A stretch of DNA of 64,000 nt from Priestia aryabhattai (lineage in GTDB: Bacteria; Bacillota; Bacilli; Bacillales; Bacillaceae_H): assembly GCF_023715685.1 (NCBI RefSeq), contig NZ_JAMBOQ010000003.1, positions 806,001 to 870,000 on the forward strand. The letters are read 5' to 3'. This document shows, in pieces, positions 44,226 to 54,273 of the stretch. The notes below the pieces were generated by a model that had not been told where the DNA came from, did no database searches, and saw nothing but the letters and a program-made list of their open reading frames with translations. A program made the translations under genes and the position numbers. How positions within the stretch are numbered: position 1 is the stretch's first letter; each line of letters starts with the position of its first letter.

Positions 44226-44429
44226 ATATGGCTATTTTTATAGGATTAATAAACAATTGTTGAGAGCGGTATAAAATAACTTTGGAAGTGTGTGTGGATT
44301 TTTGCAAATATATTTTTACTAAAATAAACGATTTATATTGTTTTTGTTTGATGACAGGTGTTATTGCCGCTTCAATCATTACTGTAATGCTCAATTAAAA
44401 AGCGGAAAAAATAGCTAGATAGTATGAAT

Positions 44430-44487
44430 AAAAGTAAGACAGCACCAGCAAGTCGCGAACTCTGCTATGGTGCTGCCTCACTTTTAT
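44430..44487. terminator. Bidirectional terminator
   Basis: AAAGTAAGACAGCACCA pairs imperfectly with TGGTGCTGCCTCACTTTT, just after the nucleoside hydrolase stop. Confidence 0.75.
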
Positions 44488-44492
44488 AAAGT

Positions 44493-45449
44493 CTATTTTC
44501 TAAATGAACACTGCGAAGCTGAATATGATTTAAGAGCTTCTAGCATTAGATTCCAAAACCCGTCTACATCAAGGGTTAAACCAAATTTCGCATTGGGTTT
44601 CCTTCCTGTCACTCCAAGCAAATCAACTAAAGTCGTTCCAGCGGTGTATTCTCCGCGTGTTTCTACTACAATATTAACTTCTTTTAGCGTAAATAGTTCT
44701 GGAGCCACACAATAAGCAACGGTCAATACATCGTGAACGGGAGGGCCATCAAAGCCAAATGTTTCTTTATAGGTAGATTTAAAAAATGCTAATAGTTCAC
44801 CGACCTTTTTTGCTGCGTTATTATCAATGTTCATCACTTGGTTAATAACATCATCTGTTGCAACGGCTTGATGCGTAATATCTAACCCCATTACTACCAG
44901 TGGAATGCCGCTATCAAACACTTTTTTAGCCGCTTCTGGATCTGCCCAAATATTAAACTCGGCCGTTGGCGTCCAGTTCCCGAATGTTCCACCGCCCATA
45001 AGGATAATCTCTTCAATGTTATCTTTAATTTCTGGAGCTTTTATTAAAGCTAAGGCAATGTTTGTTAAAGGACCGGTAGGCAAAAGCGTAACGGGATCTT
45101 CTGACTCTTTTACGATTCTCACAATGGTATCTACTCCATGTTCATTACTCCAGCTGCAAGACAGAGGAGGGAACTCGGGGCCATCTAACCCTGAGTCACC
45201 GTGTATGCTAGGCGCGTTTTCACGCTTGCGAATCATTGGTTCGCTTGCTCCTTTTGAGACAATCACGTTATGTAACGATATCAAATCACACACCTTTAAA
45301 GCATTCATCGTCGTTTTTTCAATTTCTGCGTTTCCTGAAACAGTTGTAATCGCTAAAATATCTAATTCTGGTCGGGCGGCAGCTAAAATAATCGCAATAG
45401 CATCATCATGACCTGGATCACAGTCCATAATAATCTTTCTTTTTTTCAT
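44493..45449 (-). CDS. Inosine-uridine preferring nucleoside hydrolase
   Basis: A 318-residue calcium-dependent ribohydrolase that splits nucleosides into base and ribose. The N-terminal DCDPGHDDA (residues 9-17) is the family hallmark; PTGPLTNIALA, FNIWADPEAA and the catalytic HD in PPVHDVL follow. The start is taken at the ATG at 45449, after AGAGGTGATC; the GTG three codons earlier lies within that site. Whether it prefers purine or pyrimidine nucleosides (RihA, RihB, RihC types) cannot be told. Confidence 0.93.
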   Translation of the reverse strand: MKKRKIIMDCDPGHDDAIAIILAAARPELDILAITTVSGNAEIEKTTMNALKVCDLISLHNVIVSKGASEPMIRKRENAPSIHGDSGLDGPEFPPLSCSWSNEHGVDTIVRIVKESEDPVTLLPTGPLTNIALALIKAPEIKDNIEEIILMGGGTFGNWTPTAEFNIWADPEAAKKVFDSGIPLVVMGLDITHQAVATDDVINQVMNIDNNAAKKVGELLAFFKSTYKETFGFDGPPVHDVLTVAYCVAPELFTLKEVNIVVETRGEYTAGTTLVDLLGVTGRKPNAKFGLTLDVDGFWNLMLEALKSYSASQCSFRK

Positions 45450-46072
45450 TATGATCACCTCTATACAATGGGGAAATTACCGTTATTTTTGCAGGAAATT
45501 TATTCTTTCTAAAATAGTATTTTGTTATATTTATAAATTGAATTTTTTTATCTTTCTTCCCGCTGCCTTTATAAAGAAGATGAAACTAACATTTCGTGAT
45601 ATACATTTTCTGTAAAACAGCTTTATTAATGCTATTTAATCGTTGAAAAAAACCAATTATCACTCGAAATGTAATATGATTATATCATAATTCAGAAAAT
45701 TAAATGCTTTTACATAGGCACGAAAATGGCTTGTACTGTATATGAAGAACGTAAAATAAAAGAAAGGGGAAGTGTACAATTCTATTTAGGCTGGTTGTTT
45801 ATAAATAAATACAAGGTAGCCTATTGTGTCTAATAGAGAAGAAAACAGCCAACATCGTTATGGCGTTTACATCACAAAAGACCATACCCCCATTGAAAAG
45901 TAAAGTTTAAAAACTTAAAATATGATAAGAAAGGAAAAACAAATATAAAAAGTGCTGCCTGTAATAATCTCTTATTCGTTAAAGACCCTAATTCTATCAA
46001 TATCATCATCTCTTAAAAAGCTTCTAATAACGTTTCTACGCAGAAAAATTATACATGAGAGGATCTGTCAAA
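45450..46072. other. Long AT-rich intergenic region with a possible gene remnant
   Basis: 623 bases between divergent genes. A 25-codon open stretch at 45826-45903 reads SNREENSQHRYGVYITKDH then TPIEK and stop; it has protein-like composition (RYGVYITKDHTPIEK) but no ribosome site and nothing coding on either side, suggesting a remnant of a larger lost gene. Otherwise I see no structure. Confidence 0.4.
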
Positions 46073-47341
46073 ATGAACAAACAGGAAAGTAGTTACAGAT
46101 GGGTTGTTTTTGGAACCGCTTTACTAGCATATTATTTGATTGTCAGTCAAAGAACAGCCCCTGGACTTATTACCGAGCAGTTAATGAAAGATTTTCACGT
46201 TTCAGCATCTGTTATAGGATTAATGACTAGTATACAATTTTTAGCATATGCAGGTCTTCAGATTCCTATTGGCTTACTTTCTGACCGGTATGGTCCGAAT
46301 CGATTTCTTATCATAGGATCGCTTTTAACTGGAATAGGAAGTCTCATCTACAGCACGGCTCCTAATGAATATGTGTTAATTTTCTCTCGGCTGCTAGTCG
46401 GTACGGGAGACTCAATGATTTTTGTTAATTTAGTGTTGATCTTAAGTCAGTGGTTTAAGGGAAATGAATTTGTAAAGCTATTAGGTTTAATTGGGTTAGT
46501 AGGAAGTGTAGGTTCATTATCTGCTACCGTGCCTTTATCTATGTGGATTTCATTTTCAGGCTGGAGAATTCCTTTTCTTAGCATAGGTCTAGTTTTAATG
46601 GCGGTATCCTACCTGCTTTATTTCGTTTTAGTAATAAAACCTAAACGATTATTTCAAGATAATGCTAAAGCAAATAAGTCCTCTGCTAAGATTCAAGAAA
46701 GTGTATGGGCGATCCTAAGGAGGATGATGACAACTCGTCAAGCATGGGCAACATTTCTTTGTCATTTTGGTGTAGTCGGTACATATATCGGTTTTATTGG
46801 CTCCTGGGGAGTTCCTTATGGAATGAATGTATTTCATTTATCTCGAGCCGATGCAAGTCAGCTTATTATGTATGGTTTGTTTGGCGCTATGATTGGTGGA
46901 CCTCTAATCAGCTGGGTGACAAGTAGATTAAGCTCCATTAAAAAAATCTATTCACTTGTTCACCTTATTGTGGTACTTAGCTGGGCTGGATTACTAGTAT
47001 CGGGCGTGAAACCCTCATTCATTCTCGTAGTTATTTTACTTTTTATCATCGGCTTTGGAAACGGCGCAAGCGCTTTGACATTTGCTGTAGTACGCCAATC
47101 TTTTTCAGTAAAAGAAGTAGGGGTTGTATCAGGTTTTGCCAATATGGGAGGCTTTTTAAGCGCTGTATTATTACCTAGTATTTTCGGAAATGTCCTAGAT
47201 TTATTCCCTGAGCGTTCTCTGCACGTCGGGTATCACTATGCTTTTATAATTCCAATTTTGTTTTCAATGATGGGGTTGTTAGGTGTCTTACTAATTAAAG
47301 AAAAGGGAAAAAAGGAGCATAAGGTGCTGAATGCTTCTTAA
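46073..47341 (+). CDS. MFS transporter, substrate unknown
   Basis: A 422-residue major facilitator protein with 12 helices. The loop 2-3 signature is GLLSDRYGPNRF, and loop 8-9 carries SWVTSRLSSIKK. The N-terminal RWVVFGTALLAYYLIVSQRTAPGLI resembles hexuronate/phthalate-type and NarK-like carriers. The ATG at 46073 follows AGAGGATCTGTCAAA; the upstream ATG at 46055 overlaps that site. No operon partner, so the substrate cannot be inferred. Confidence 0.88.
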   Translation: MNKQESSYRWVVFGTALLAYYLIVSQRTAPGLITEQLMKDFHVSASVIGLMTSIQFLAYAGLQIPIGLLSDRYGPNRFLIIGSLLTGIGSLIYSTAPNEYVLIFSRLLVGTGDSMIFVNLVLILSQWFKGNEFVKLLGLIGLVGSVGSLSATVPLSMWISFSGWRIPFLSIGLVLMAVSYLLYFVLVIKPKRLFQDNAKANKSSAKIQESVWAILRRMMTTRQAWATFLCHFGVVGTYIGFIGSWGVPYGMNVFHLSRADASQLIMYGLFGAMIGGPLISWVTSRLSSIKKIYSLVHLIVVLSWAGLLVSGVKPSFILVVILLFIIGFGNGASALTFAVVRQSFSVKEVGVVSGFANMGGFLSAVLLPSIFGNVLDLFPERSLHVGYHYAFIIPILFSMMGLLGVLLIKEKGKKEHKVLNAS

Positions 47342-47604
47342 TTCATAATGACTACCATATTTACAGTGCAGAAAAATTCGGTTCTTTATTATGAGGTCCA
47401 TTTTTATACTTTCAAGCAGGCAGAAGATAATCGCTTTTATAAGTGGTTATCTTTTTTTAGTCTATACCATTTTTTAGATTCATATAGAGCTATACTTCTA
47501 AAAACAATATCATAGCTAAGCGTTCTATTCCAAACAGATTTTACTCATATCAGTAATACAAAAGTTTTATAAGACAGCACTATTAGAATTTGCTACTTAA
47601 ATAA

Positions 47605-47826
47605 AGAGCTTTTAACATCGTCTTTTGTAAAGAAGAGTTTCCTGTGCAGAGATTTTATGATATTGGGGCGCTAGTTTTTTATCTAAAAACAATTCCTTGG
47701 CAAGTTCCTAATTTTGATATAAAAACACATATCATCGGATTGTATAACATACATCAAATTATACAGTCTAAAGGTTTTTTTGACGTAGAACAACATCGTT
47801 TTACATTAAAGCAGAGGCAAAAATAA
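47605..47826 (+). pseudogene. 3' remnant of a SAM-dependent methyltransferase gene
   Basis: 74 codons matching the C-terminus of Bacillus class I methyltransferases: KEEFPVQRFYDIGALVFYL, IPWQVPNF and the ending HRFTLKQRQK. The SAM-binding N-terminal half is absent; upstream in this frame is a stop at 47602. A terminator follows. A GTG inside the fragment cannot make a functional enzyme. Confidence 0.75.
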
Positions 47827-47848
47827 ATAGTGTAAGCGAATCACACAT

Positions 47849-47884
47849 GAAAATCGGATCTCTAACTGGAGGTCCGATTTTTAT
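47849..47884 (+). terminator. Intrinsic terminator after the methyltransferase remnant
   Basis: AAAATCGGA pairs with TCCGATTTTT. Confidence 0.75.
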
Positions 47885-47921
47885 ATGTGAATGATGATTG
47901 TACATAAAAGCTCCATTTCAG

Positions 47922-48569
47922 TTATGTAATGGAACGTTTATGATCTTTAGTATGATTTTGTGAGGCACGAGGGTTGGTTAATATGCAGTCTACTGCTTTT
48001 TTAGTGATCGGCATAAAGAAATTAAGCAGCACGCCGCCTAAAAACACAGTTAATAACGTTCCAACACCAATTGGTCCGTTTAAAATCATTGCAGCTAGTA
48101 AGAATGTGAGGTAAATAAATGTTCTTGAGAGAAATAAATTTGTTTTAGCTAGTTTTTGTATGATTAATGTTAAGCGGTCAATCGGAATGGGTGCAAAATT
48201 TGTATGTAAATAGGCTGAGGTTCCGACTCCTATAATAATTAAACCGATTCCAAAACAACATACTTTGCTGTACCACATTTCAAAGGGAGCCCAATTCTGT
48301 AATAAAAAAAGCCATATATCGATACCAAGACCCGTTATGAATGCGGTCAACAATCCCAGTACTTCTGGCTTTTGTCTGCTTAAAAGGGAATTACCACAAA
48401 TTAAAATACAGGCAAGTATGATTTCCCAGCTTCCAACGCTAAGACCTACGTTTAGTGATAGTCCCACTAAAAGTGCATCAAAAGGTGAAGCCCCTAGGTT
48501 GGATTGTATCGTTAAAGCAATTCCAAGAGTTAATAGTAAAATTCCTCCTGCATAAACAACATACTTCAC
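47922..48569 (-). CDS. YczE/YyaS/YitT-type membrane protein
   Basis: A 215-residue membrane protein with about five to six helices. The N-terminal LGIALTIQSNLGASPFDALLVGLS is the mark of the YczE/YyaS family, whose members are needed for some secondary metabolite production or are of unknown role. I place the start at GTG 48569, nine bases after AAAGGGG; ATG codons at 48578 and 48575 are closer than normal. It is divergent from a MarR gene with which it shares operator-like repeats. Confidence 0.8.
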   Translation of the reverse strand: MKYVVYAGGILLLTLGIALTIQSNLGASPFDALLVGLSLNVGLSVGSWEIILACILICGNSLLSRQKPEVLGLLTAFITGLGIDIWLFLLQNWAPFEMWYSKVCCFGIGLIIIGVGTSAYLHTNFAPIPIDRLTLIIQKLAKTNLFLSRTFIYLTFLLAAMILNGPIGVGTLLTVFLGGVLLNFFMPITKKAVDCILTNPRASQNHTKDHKRSIT

Positions 48570-48593
48570 TGCCATCATCCCCTTTATTATTTT

Positions 48594-48658
48594 TTGTTGC
48601 AAATGCAACTATTTTAAGGTACATTAAATTTATATTATTTTTATTGTATTTGCAACAA
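48594..48658. promoter_or_regulatory. Paired operator sites between yczE-like and marR genes
   Basis: Site 1: TTGTTGCAAATGCAA with perfect GTTGC/GCAAC arms (48596-48609). Site 2 on the other strand, TTGTTGCAAATACAA (48644-48658), differs at one base. Two copies of a dyad in a divergent promoter region next to marR are a typical MarR operator arrangement. Confidence 0.7.
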
Positions 48659-48681
48659 AAATATGTACAAAGGAGTCATTT

Positions 48682-49678
<997 letters not shown>

Positions 49679-49699
49679 TTTTTAAAGGTAAATAAAGCA

Positions 49700-49748
49700 C
49701 AATAAGGATTATTCACTAACGTAGCCGGTAAAGAATAATCCTTATTAC
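49700..49748. terminator. Bidirectional terminator
   Basis: AATAAGGATTATTC pairs with GAATAATCCTTATT between convergent paiA and the broken MFS gene. Confidence 0.8.
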
Positions 49749-49759
49749 ATACAGAGATT

Positions 49760-50986
49760 TTATAAATTTTTCAAGGCTGATGCTTTTAGGGTAAGCAGTA
49801 AGCTAAATAATACAACTACTGTGCCAGCACCCAGGAGAATGAAATTAACGCCAATATTCATGCTAAGAAGAATGGAAACTAGCCCGTAAGATAGGGGAAT
49901 AAGCCTGGTAGAAACCATTGTATTTATACTCATTACTCTTCCTATTATAGCTTGAGGTGTCTTTTCTTGTATTAAACTGACTATAGAGATATTGATGCCT
50001 GATACACAACATCCAATTACAAACAACATAACAGCAGCTAGCCATAGATTTATTGCCTGGCCCAATGCCGTAAGCAGCATCCCTTCTGAGAAAATAAAAA
50101 GAATGGCAAGTTTTCCTCTGTTCCTTTTCACATTTAACCAGGCCATAATGGCAGCTTCTAACAGCATTCCACTAGCAAAAGAACTTTGTAAAGCACTCAA
50201 GTAAAAGGCATTTCCTTTAAAACGACTCTCTGCCAGAATAGGAATACTTAATACAAGCGGGCCAATAAAGAAAAAATTCACAACGATAAATGTTCCTATC
50301 ACAGTAAGAAGAAATGCTGAACTCTTAACATAATGAATTCCTTCACCTAAATCCTTTAAAAGGGATGTTTTTTGAGGATTTAATGTCTTTTGTTCTTTAA
50401 TAAAATGTAACAAAAATGTACTTAATAGAAGCGTAAAGGCAATGATTAGAAAGATAGTTGAGTATGAAAAAAGTGAAAGAAGAGCAGCAGCTAAAGCTGG
50501 TCCAAGCATAACAGAAAGTTGATTCGTTGTTTGTATGACTGAATTTGCTCTAGTTAGCTGGTCTTTGGGAACAATGCTTGGTACAATCGAATCTCTAGCT
50601 GACCAAAAAAAGGCGTCAGATGCTCCAAATAATAACGCAAATACAAATAATGCAGAAAAAGATAATGCATGATTTATATAGAACATAGCCATCAAAAGTA
50701 GTATCAAAAACCTTGTGAATAAAGATAAAAATATAATTCTAGATCGTCGGTATTTATCTGCGGCTATCCCGCCTATAACCATTAGTCATACTCTTGGAAG
50801 TGTAGTAGCTATCAAGATAATTCCTAGTGAGCTCTTTACGTGTAAGTAATTGATTACATACCACTGTTCAACGGTTACATACGTGGAGATAGAAATGCTT
50901 GAAAACGTGCTTGCCACCCATAGATAAATAAACTTTCCGTGCCACACACTCGTTGGACCGTTAGCTTCTTTCATTTTGTAAATCAC
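49760..50986 (-). pseudogene. MFS exporter gene interrupted by an in-frame TGA
   Basis: One continuous frame of 409 codons coding for a 12-helix MFS_3-type exporter, with a single TGA at 50788-50786 (codon 67). Before it: WVASTFSSISISTYVTVEQWYVI...TTLPRV; after it: LMVIGGIAADKYRRSRI, the conserved loop 2-3. GTG 50986 follows GGAGGTGAGAAT. The frame is otherwise intact, so the mutation looks recent; translation could restart at ATG 50782 but would lack the first two helices. It lies downstream of an ArsR-type regulator on the same strand. Confidence 0.85.
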
Positions 50987-51077
50987 ATTCTCACCTCCAC
51001 TTCATTCGAAATAGCACAGGTTAATTAGATATATATCAAATTAGAAAGCTTAAAAAATGAACGTTTTTACGTCCATT

Positions 51078-51659
51078 TTAAAAAATAACGGGCCACATCT
51101 CTTTCGGATTTAACTCGTATTCTCCATTTTGCCTATACATAAAATGCTGCATAATTAACTCTCTGCGAATAGTTGCAAAATCTTCATGATATCTTTTTAT
51201 ATATTCATTTAAATCTTTTTCTGGATACGTTTTTCCATGCTGTAAATCACGTATTAAATAAGCTAATATCACGTTCTTTTTCTTTCTTTGGCTCGGAATG
51301 ATTTTTAAAGTGCCATCACTATTTATGAAGTTTTTAACAATCGATAATTTGTCTTTATCCTGTAAATAATTATCTTGATTTTCCATCGATTCATCTCCAA
51401 TCCTCAAGATAGCTTTTGAGTTATATTCAAGCCTTTCAAGATCTAGATAAAAATAGATGATGTTCCCTTGTCTTCTTTGATAAATGATCCCCACATCTCT
51501 TAGCTTTGAAATATGATGAGTAATAGTTGAAGGTTGTAACGCCAGTTTATAAGCAATTGCTTGCCCGTGAAGAGGTCCTTTTTTTAATAGTGAAATAATT
51601 CTAATTCTGGTAAGGTCACCAACGGCTTTATGGTAATTCACCAACTTATCTAGTTGCAT
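51078..51659 (-). CDS. ArsR-type regulator with DUF2087 domain
   Basis: A 193-residue regulator. The N-terminal winged helix (about 1-75) includes GQAIAYKLALQPSTITHHISKLRDVGIIYQRRQGN. The C-terminal part, KNFINSDGTLKIIPSQRKKKNVILAYLI with YPEKDLNEYIKRYHEDFATIRRELI, is a DUF2087 domain. No metal-binding cysteines of the ArsR type are seen, so it senses something else. A 24-bp dyad stands 20 bases upstream of the start (51679-51702). The downstream broken MFS exporter is the likely target. Confidence 0.9.
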   Translation of the reverse strand: MQLDKLVNYHKAVGDLTRIRIISLLKKGPLHGQAIAYKLALQPSTITHHISKLRDVGIIYQRRQGNIIYFYLDLERLEYNSKAILRIGDESMENQDNYLQDKDKLSIVKNFINSDGTLKIIPSQRKKKNVILAYLIRDLQHGKTYPEKDLNEYIKRYHEDFATIRRELIMQHFMYRQNGEYELNPKEMWPVIF

Positions 51660-51678
51660 AGGTTAATACCTTCTTTCT

Positions 51679-51702
51679 CTAATTCGATATTAATCGAATT
51701 AG
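51679..51702. promoter_or_regulatory. Dyad operator of the ArsR-type gene
   Basis: Perfect 10-bp arms CTAATTCGAT and ATCGAATTAG separated by ATTA, immediately upstream of the regulator's ribosome site. Confidence 0.75.
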
Positions 51703-51956
51703 ATGTATATGTCAAAAAAATGAAAATATTTAAAGTGATCACTTGTCACATTGTACATATATAAAAGCTGCTTCGCATGATCTGCAAACTTTTTTAAAAA
51801 AGAGACTATTTCTTCGTATAATTCACTCATTACTTATTATAAAGAAAAAGTTAACATTTTTTCAGCAAATGATACCGGGGAAGATATTTAAAGAGATAAA
51901 TGAATTGTTGAAGATACATGTATGTAAATAATAAATGAAAAAGGAATGAGTAAATC

Positions 51957-52625
51957 ATGACAGGGAATTCAAAAATTTTGATGGTTGTTACAAAAGGACA
52001 TACGATGGAAAACGGAGAGCTTGCTGGCATTTGGCTTACAGAATTCTCCGAAGCATATTTAGAATTTCAGAAAAAAGGATATGAAGTAGTCGTAGCAAGT
52101 CCAAAAGGAGGAACATCACCAGTGGATCCTAACAGCTTAACAGATGACGTGACGGACGAAGACAAAGAAGCAGGAAAGCTTTTAGAGAACACAAAATCAT
52201 TAGCTGATATAAGCTCAAAAGATTTTGCCGGTATGTTTGTACCTGGAGGACATGGAACGATGCTTGATTTTCCAGACGATACGAACTTACAGCGTTTGCT
52301 AACAGAATTTGCTGAAGATGATAAACTGATTGCAGCGGTATGCCACGGACCAGTAGCTCTTGTAGGCGGAAAACTAAAAAATGGTGAGCCAATTGTAAAA
52401 GGAAAGCGTATTACAGCGTTTACTGATTCAGAAGAGAAAGATACAACGTTAGATAAATACATGCCGTTTCTTCTCGAAACAAAGCTTCGTGAGTTAGGAG
52501 CTGAATTTATTACAAAAGATAATTGGACAGATCATATTGAAGTAGATGGAAAGCTGTTAACAGGACAAAATCCACAGTCTACAATTAGCCTAGCAAAAGA
52601 ATTTGTGCGTGCTTTAAACGCGTAA
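51957..52625 (+). CDS. DJ-1/PfpI family, Hsp31-like type 1 glutamine amidotransferase domain protein
   Basis: A 222-residue protein of the Hsp31-like branch. The nucleophile elbow is AAVCHGP (C129, H130), E29 lies in GIWLTEFSEAY, and FVPGGHGTMLDFP precedes it; these give a Cys-His-Glu site. Relatives are glyoxalase-III type enzymes or stress chaperones. The start follows a GGAATG-type site and is the only sensible one. Single gene with terminator. Confidence 0.93.
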   Translation: MTGNSKILMVVTKGHTMENGELAGIWLTEFSEAYLEFQKKGYEVVVASPKGGTSPVDPNSLTDDVTDEDKEAGKLLENTKSLADISSKDFAGMFVPGGHGTMLDFPDDTNLQRLLTEFAEDDKLIAAVCHGPVALVGGKLKNGEPIVKGKRITAFTDSEEKDTTLDKYMPFLLETKLRELGAEFITKDNWTDHIEVDGKLLTGQNPQSTISLAKEFVRALNA

Positions 52626-52642
52626 AAGTAAGTATAACCTTA

Positions 52643-52682
52643 ATGGGGATGTCTCATGATTGTTTGAGGCATCCCCATTTTC
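52643..52682 (+). terminator. Intrinsic terminator
   Basis: GGGGATGTCTCA pairs with TGAGGCATCCCC, followed by ATTTTCTTT. Confidence 0.85.
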
Positions 52683-52716
52683 TTTAAGTTGAAATAAAAG
52701 GGGGATTAAGGAAAAC

Positions 52717-52750
52717 AAAAAGGGCGGCTATCTATACAGCTACCCTTTTA
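52717..52750 (-). terminator. Probable terminator of the small membrane gene
   Basis: Minus strand: AAAAGGGTAGCT pairs with AGCCGCCCTTTTT, imperfect, T run at its end. Confidence 0.6.
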
Positions 52751-52942
52751 TTTATTAGAAGATTTATTTCTGAAAATGTATGTAGTAATTCCTGTCACAA
52801 TCATAACAGCTACAATACAAATGATCAGACGCACAATCTGTGTCACAAAGATATTATCTGCAATGCTCATGTTTTTTGTTAGAATTAACGTTCCATAAGC
52901 AGCTAAAACAGATAAAAACATATTAACGATACGTTGAGCCAT
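52748..52942 (-). CDS. Small two-helix membrane protein
   Basis: A 64-residue protein with two hydrophobic helices (FLSVLAAYGTLILT and VRLIICIVAVMIVTGITTYIF) and a basic tail. AAAGGAG lies ten bases before the ATG. Function unknown. Confidence 0.7.
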   Translation of the reverse strand: MAQRIVNMFLSVLAAYGTLILTKNMSIADNIFVTQIVRLIICIVAVMIVTGITTYIFRNKSSNK

Positions 52943-53177
52943 GTTGTCGTTACTCCTTTCGCTTCACTACTTTACACTTTAACATATGTGTTCGCTGTAA
53001 AAAATATCGAATTACAAGTATGTCAGAAAATCAGCACCTAGTAAAAGAATCCACTTGTAAGGAAGTAGCTGATATCATATTAGTTATGACGACTAAACGC
53101 AGTCCAGAGAAGGAAATGAGATTTCTTTAGTCGAAGTTACTATGCTTATATTATTTTTTTAGATAGGTGGGAAAAGC

Positions 53178-53642
53178 TTGTTTGATAAATTGAAAAAGCT
53201 ATTTATGGATAAACAGGATCAGGAAGCAGATGACAAATACATTTTAGTCCTTGAGAGTGAAATAAATGAGAATTTAAAAAGAGATATAGTGAAGTTGGAA
53301 GAAGTAGGAGAGGCATACAGCGAAAGTCTTCACCACAAATATAGAAATAAATTTGAACATGATGGTAAGCAGAACTTAAAAATATGGGTGTGTCGAGATA
53401 TTGATGGCGACCAACTACCAAATCTAAGTTCGGAGCAGTGTCTGGAAAAAGAATATCGTTCCCAAGTGGCAATAAACTTTGATGGGTTTACAGATGAAGA
53501 AGATGCATACGTTCATTACATCCAATTGTGGTATTACTTTAGTGGGTATTTTAAAGGGACAGGCACTTTGTATGATTTGTCAAAAAATCATTTAGAAGCT
53601 GATATTGAAGAAAAGTTAGAAGAATTACTTAAACGAGTATAA
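53178..53642 (+). CDS. Unknown soluble protein, 154 residues
   Basis: An acidic soluble protein (MFDKLKKLFMDKQDQE...) with alternating charged helices and an aromatic stretch YVHYIQLWYYFSGYFKGTG. Translation starts at TTG after AGGTGG. I do not recognise the family. It opens a run of short unknown or membrane genes up to 57 kb that looks accessory. Confidence 0.7.
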   Translation: MFDKLKKLFMDKQDQEADDKYILVLESEINENLKRDIVKLEEVGEAYSESLHHKYRNKFEHDGKQNLKIWVCRDIDGDQLPNLSSEQCLEKEYRSQVAINFDGFTDEEDAYVHYIQLWYYFSGYFKGTGTLYDLSKNHLEADIEEKLEELLKRV

Positions 53643-53691
53643 ATTTCTACTTAGCACTGAGATTATTTGTTAGTACATAGGGGGAAGGAAT

Positions 53692-53748
53692 ATGAGGAGG
53701 CGGCCAGAGCTAGAAATAGAAACAGTAGCGGCCCCACCCAACCGGTAA
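53692..53748 (+). other. Short GC-rich patch with an 18-codon frame
   Basis: ATG at 53692 after GGGGGAAGG opens a frame of 18 codons, MRRRPELEIETVAAPPNR, in DNA clearly richer in G and C than its surroundings. It may be a truncated gene start or imported sequence. Not called as a gene. Confidence 0.3.
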
Positions 53749-53828
53749 GGAAAATTATCGTACTCCAGATGACCACTGTTCAGCTTACCGAGAAAAGTAA
53801 CAATGACTATATAGTAAGGAGAAAACAA

Positions 53829-54023
53829 ATGAAAAAGCATTGCTGCGATTATATGGATTACCATGTGAACTTTACGTGTGATATTCATAGCGATCCATTT
53901 GAGTGTCCAGATAACCTTATCTTATTTGATAAAACGAACAAGGAATACAGTTTAATTATCCATGATGGTGGTTCATCAATTATCGGAATTTCATTTTGTC
54001 CATGGTGTGGTACGAAACTATAA
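53829..54023 (+). CDS. Small CxxC protein (DUF6980-like)
   Basis: A 64-residue protein with an N-terminal CC pair (KKHCCDYMDYHVNFTC) and a C-terminal FCPWCGTKL, a probable zinc knuckle. It is similar to the DUF6980 group of small proteins. AAGGAGAAAACAA fixes the ATG at 53829; the open frame upstream to 53667 lacks a start signal. Function unknown. Confidence 0.75.
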   Translation: MKKHCCDYMDYHVNFTCDIHSDPFECPDNLILFDKTNKEYSLIIHDGGSSIIGISFCPWCGTKL

Positions 54024-54030
54024 ATTAAGA

Positions 54031-54273
54031 TTGAAGAAGTATCTTTCGCTTGATGCTCTTCACTTTTGGAATGGGGGATTAGGCTTGATTTTTCGTTATC
54101 TTGCTATGTTATCAGGATTGGGAATAGCTCTATTAAATCTTTTTGATCCTATACATCAAGGGACTACGCGCTGGTTAATGGTTATCTGTGGGTTATTAAT
54201 ATGTATTAGCCATTTAAAATTCATCTTAGATAAGAAGTTAAAAAGAACAGATAATCAAAAGAAGACCTATTAA
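54031..54273 (+). CDS. Small two-helix membrane protein
   Basis: About 80 residues with two hydrophobic helices (LIFRYLAMLSGLGIALLNLF and WLMVICGLLICISHLKFIL) and a lysine-rich tail. The start is uncertain: TTG at 54031 gives KKYLSLDALHFW, and another TTG near 54085 follows GGGGG. The frame is open back to 53962, overlapping the previous gene. Possibly co-transcribed with it. Confidence 0.5.
   Translation: MKKYLSLDALHFWNGGLGLIFRYLAMLSGLGIALLNLFDPIHQGTTRWLMVICGLLICISHLKFILDKKLKRTDNQKKTY

Noticed and set aside
44349..44398. Short hydrophobic peptide after the hut remnant, possible permease tail
   Set aside because: Only about 15 codons, too short to identify; upstream frame is not protein-like.
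44905..45411. 168-codon antisense frame within the nucleoside hydrolase gene
   Set aside because: Complementary-frame shadow of a well-supported gene.
51743..51931. 62-codon frame between ArsR and the DJ-1 gene
   Set aside because: Starts at TTG without a ribosome site and has the composition of translated AT-rich intergenic DNA.
53020..53163. 47-codon frame from an ATG
   Set aside because: No ribosome site and no plausible protein pattern.
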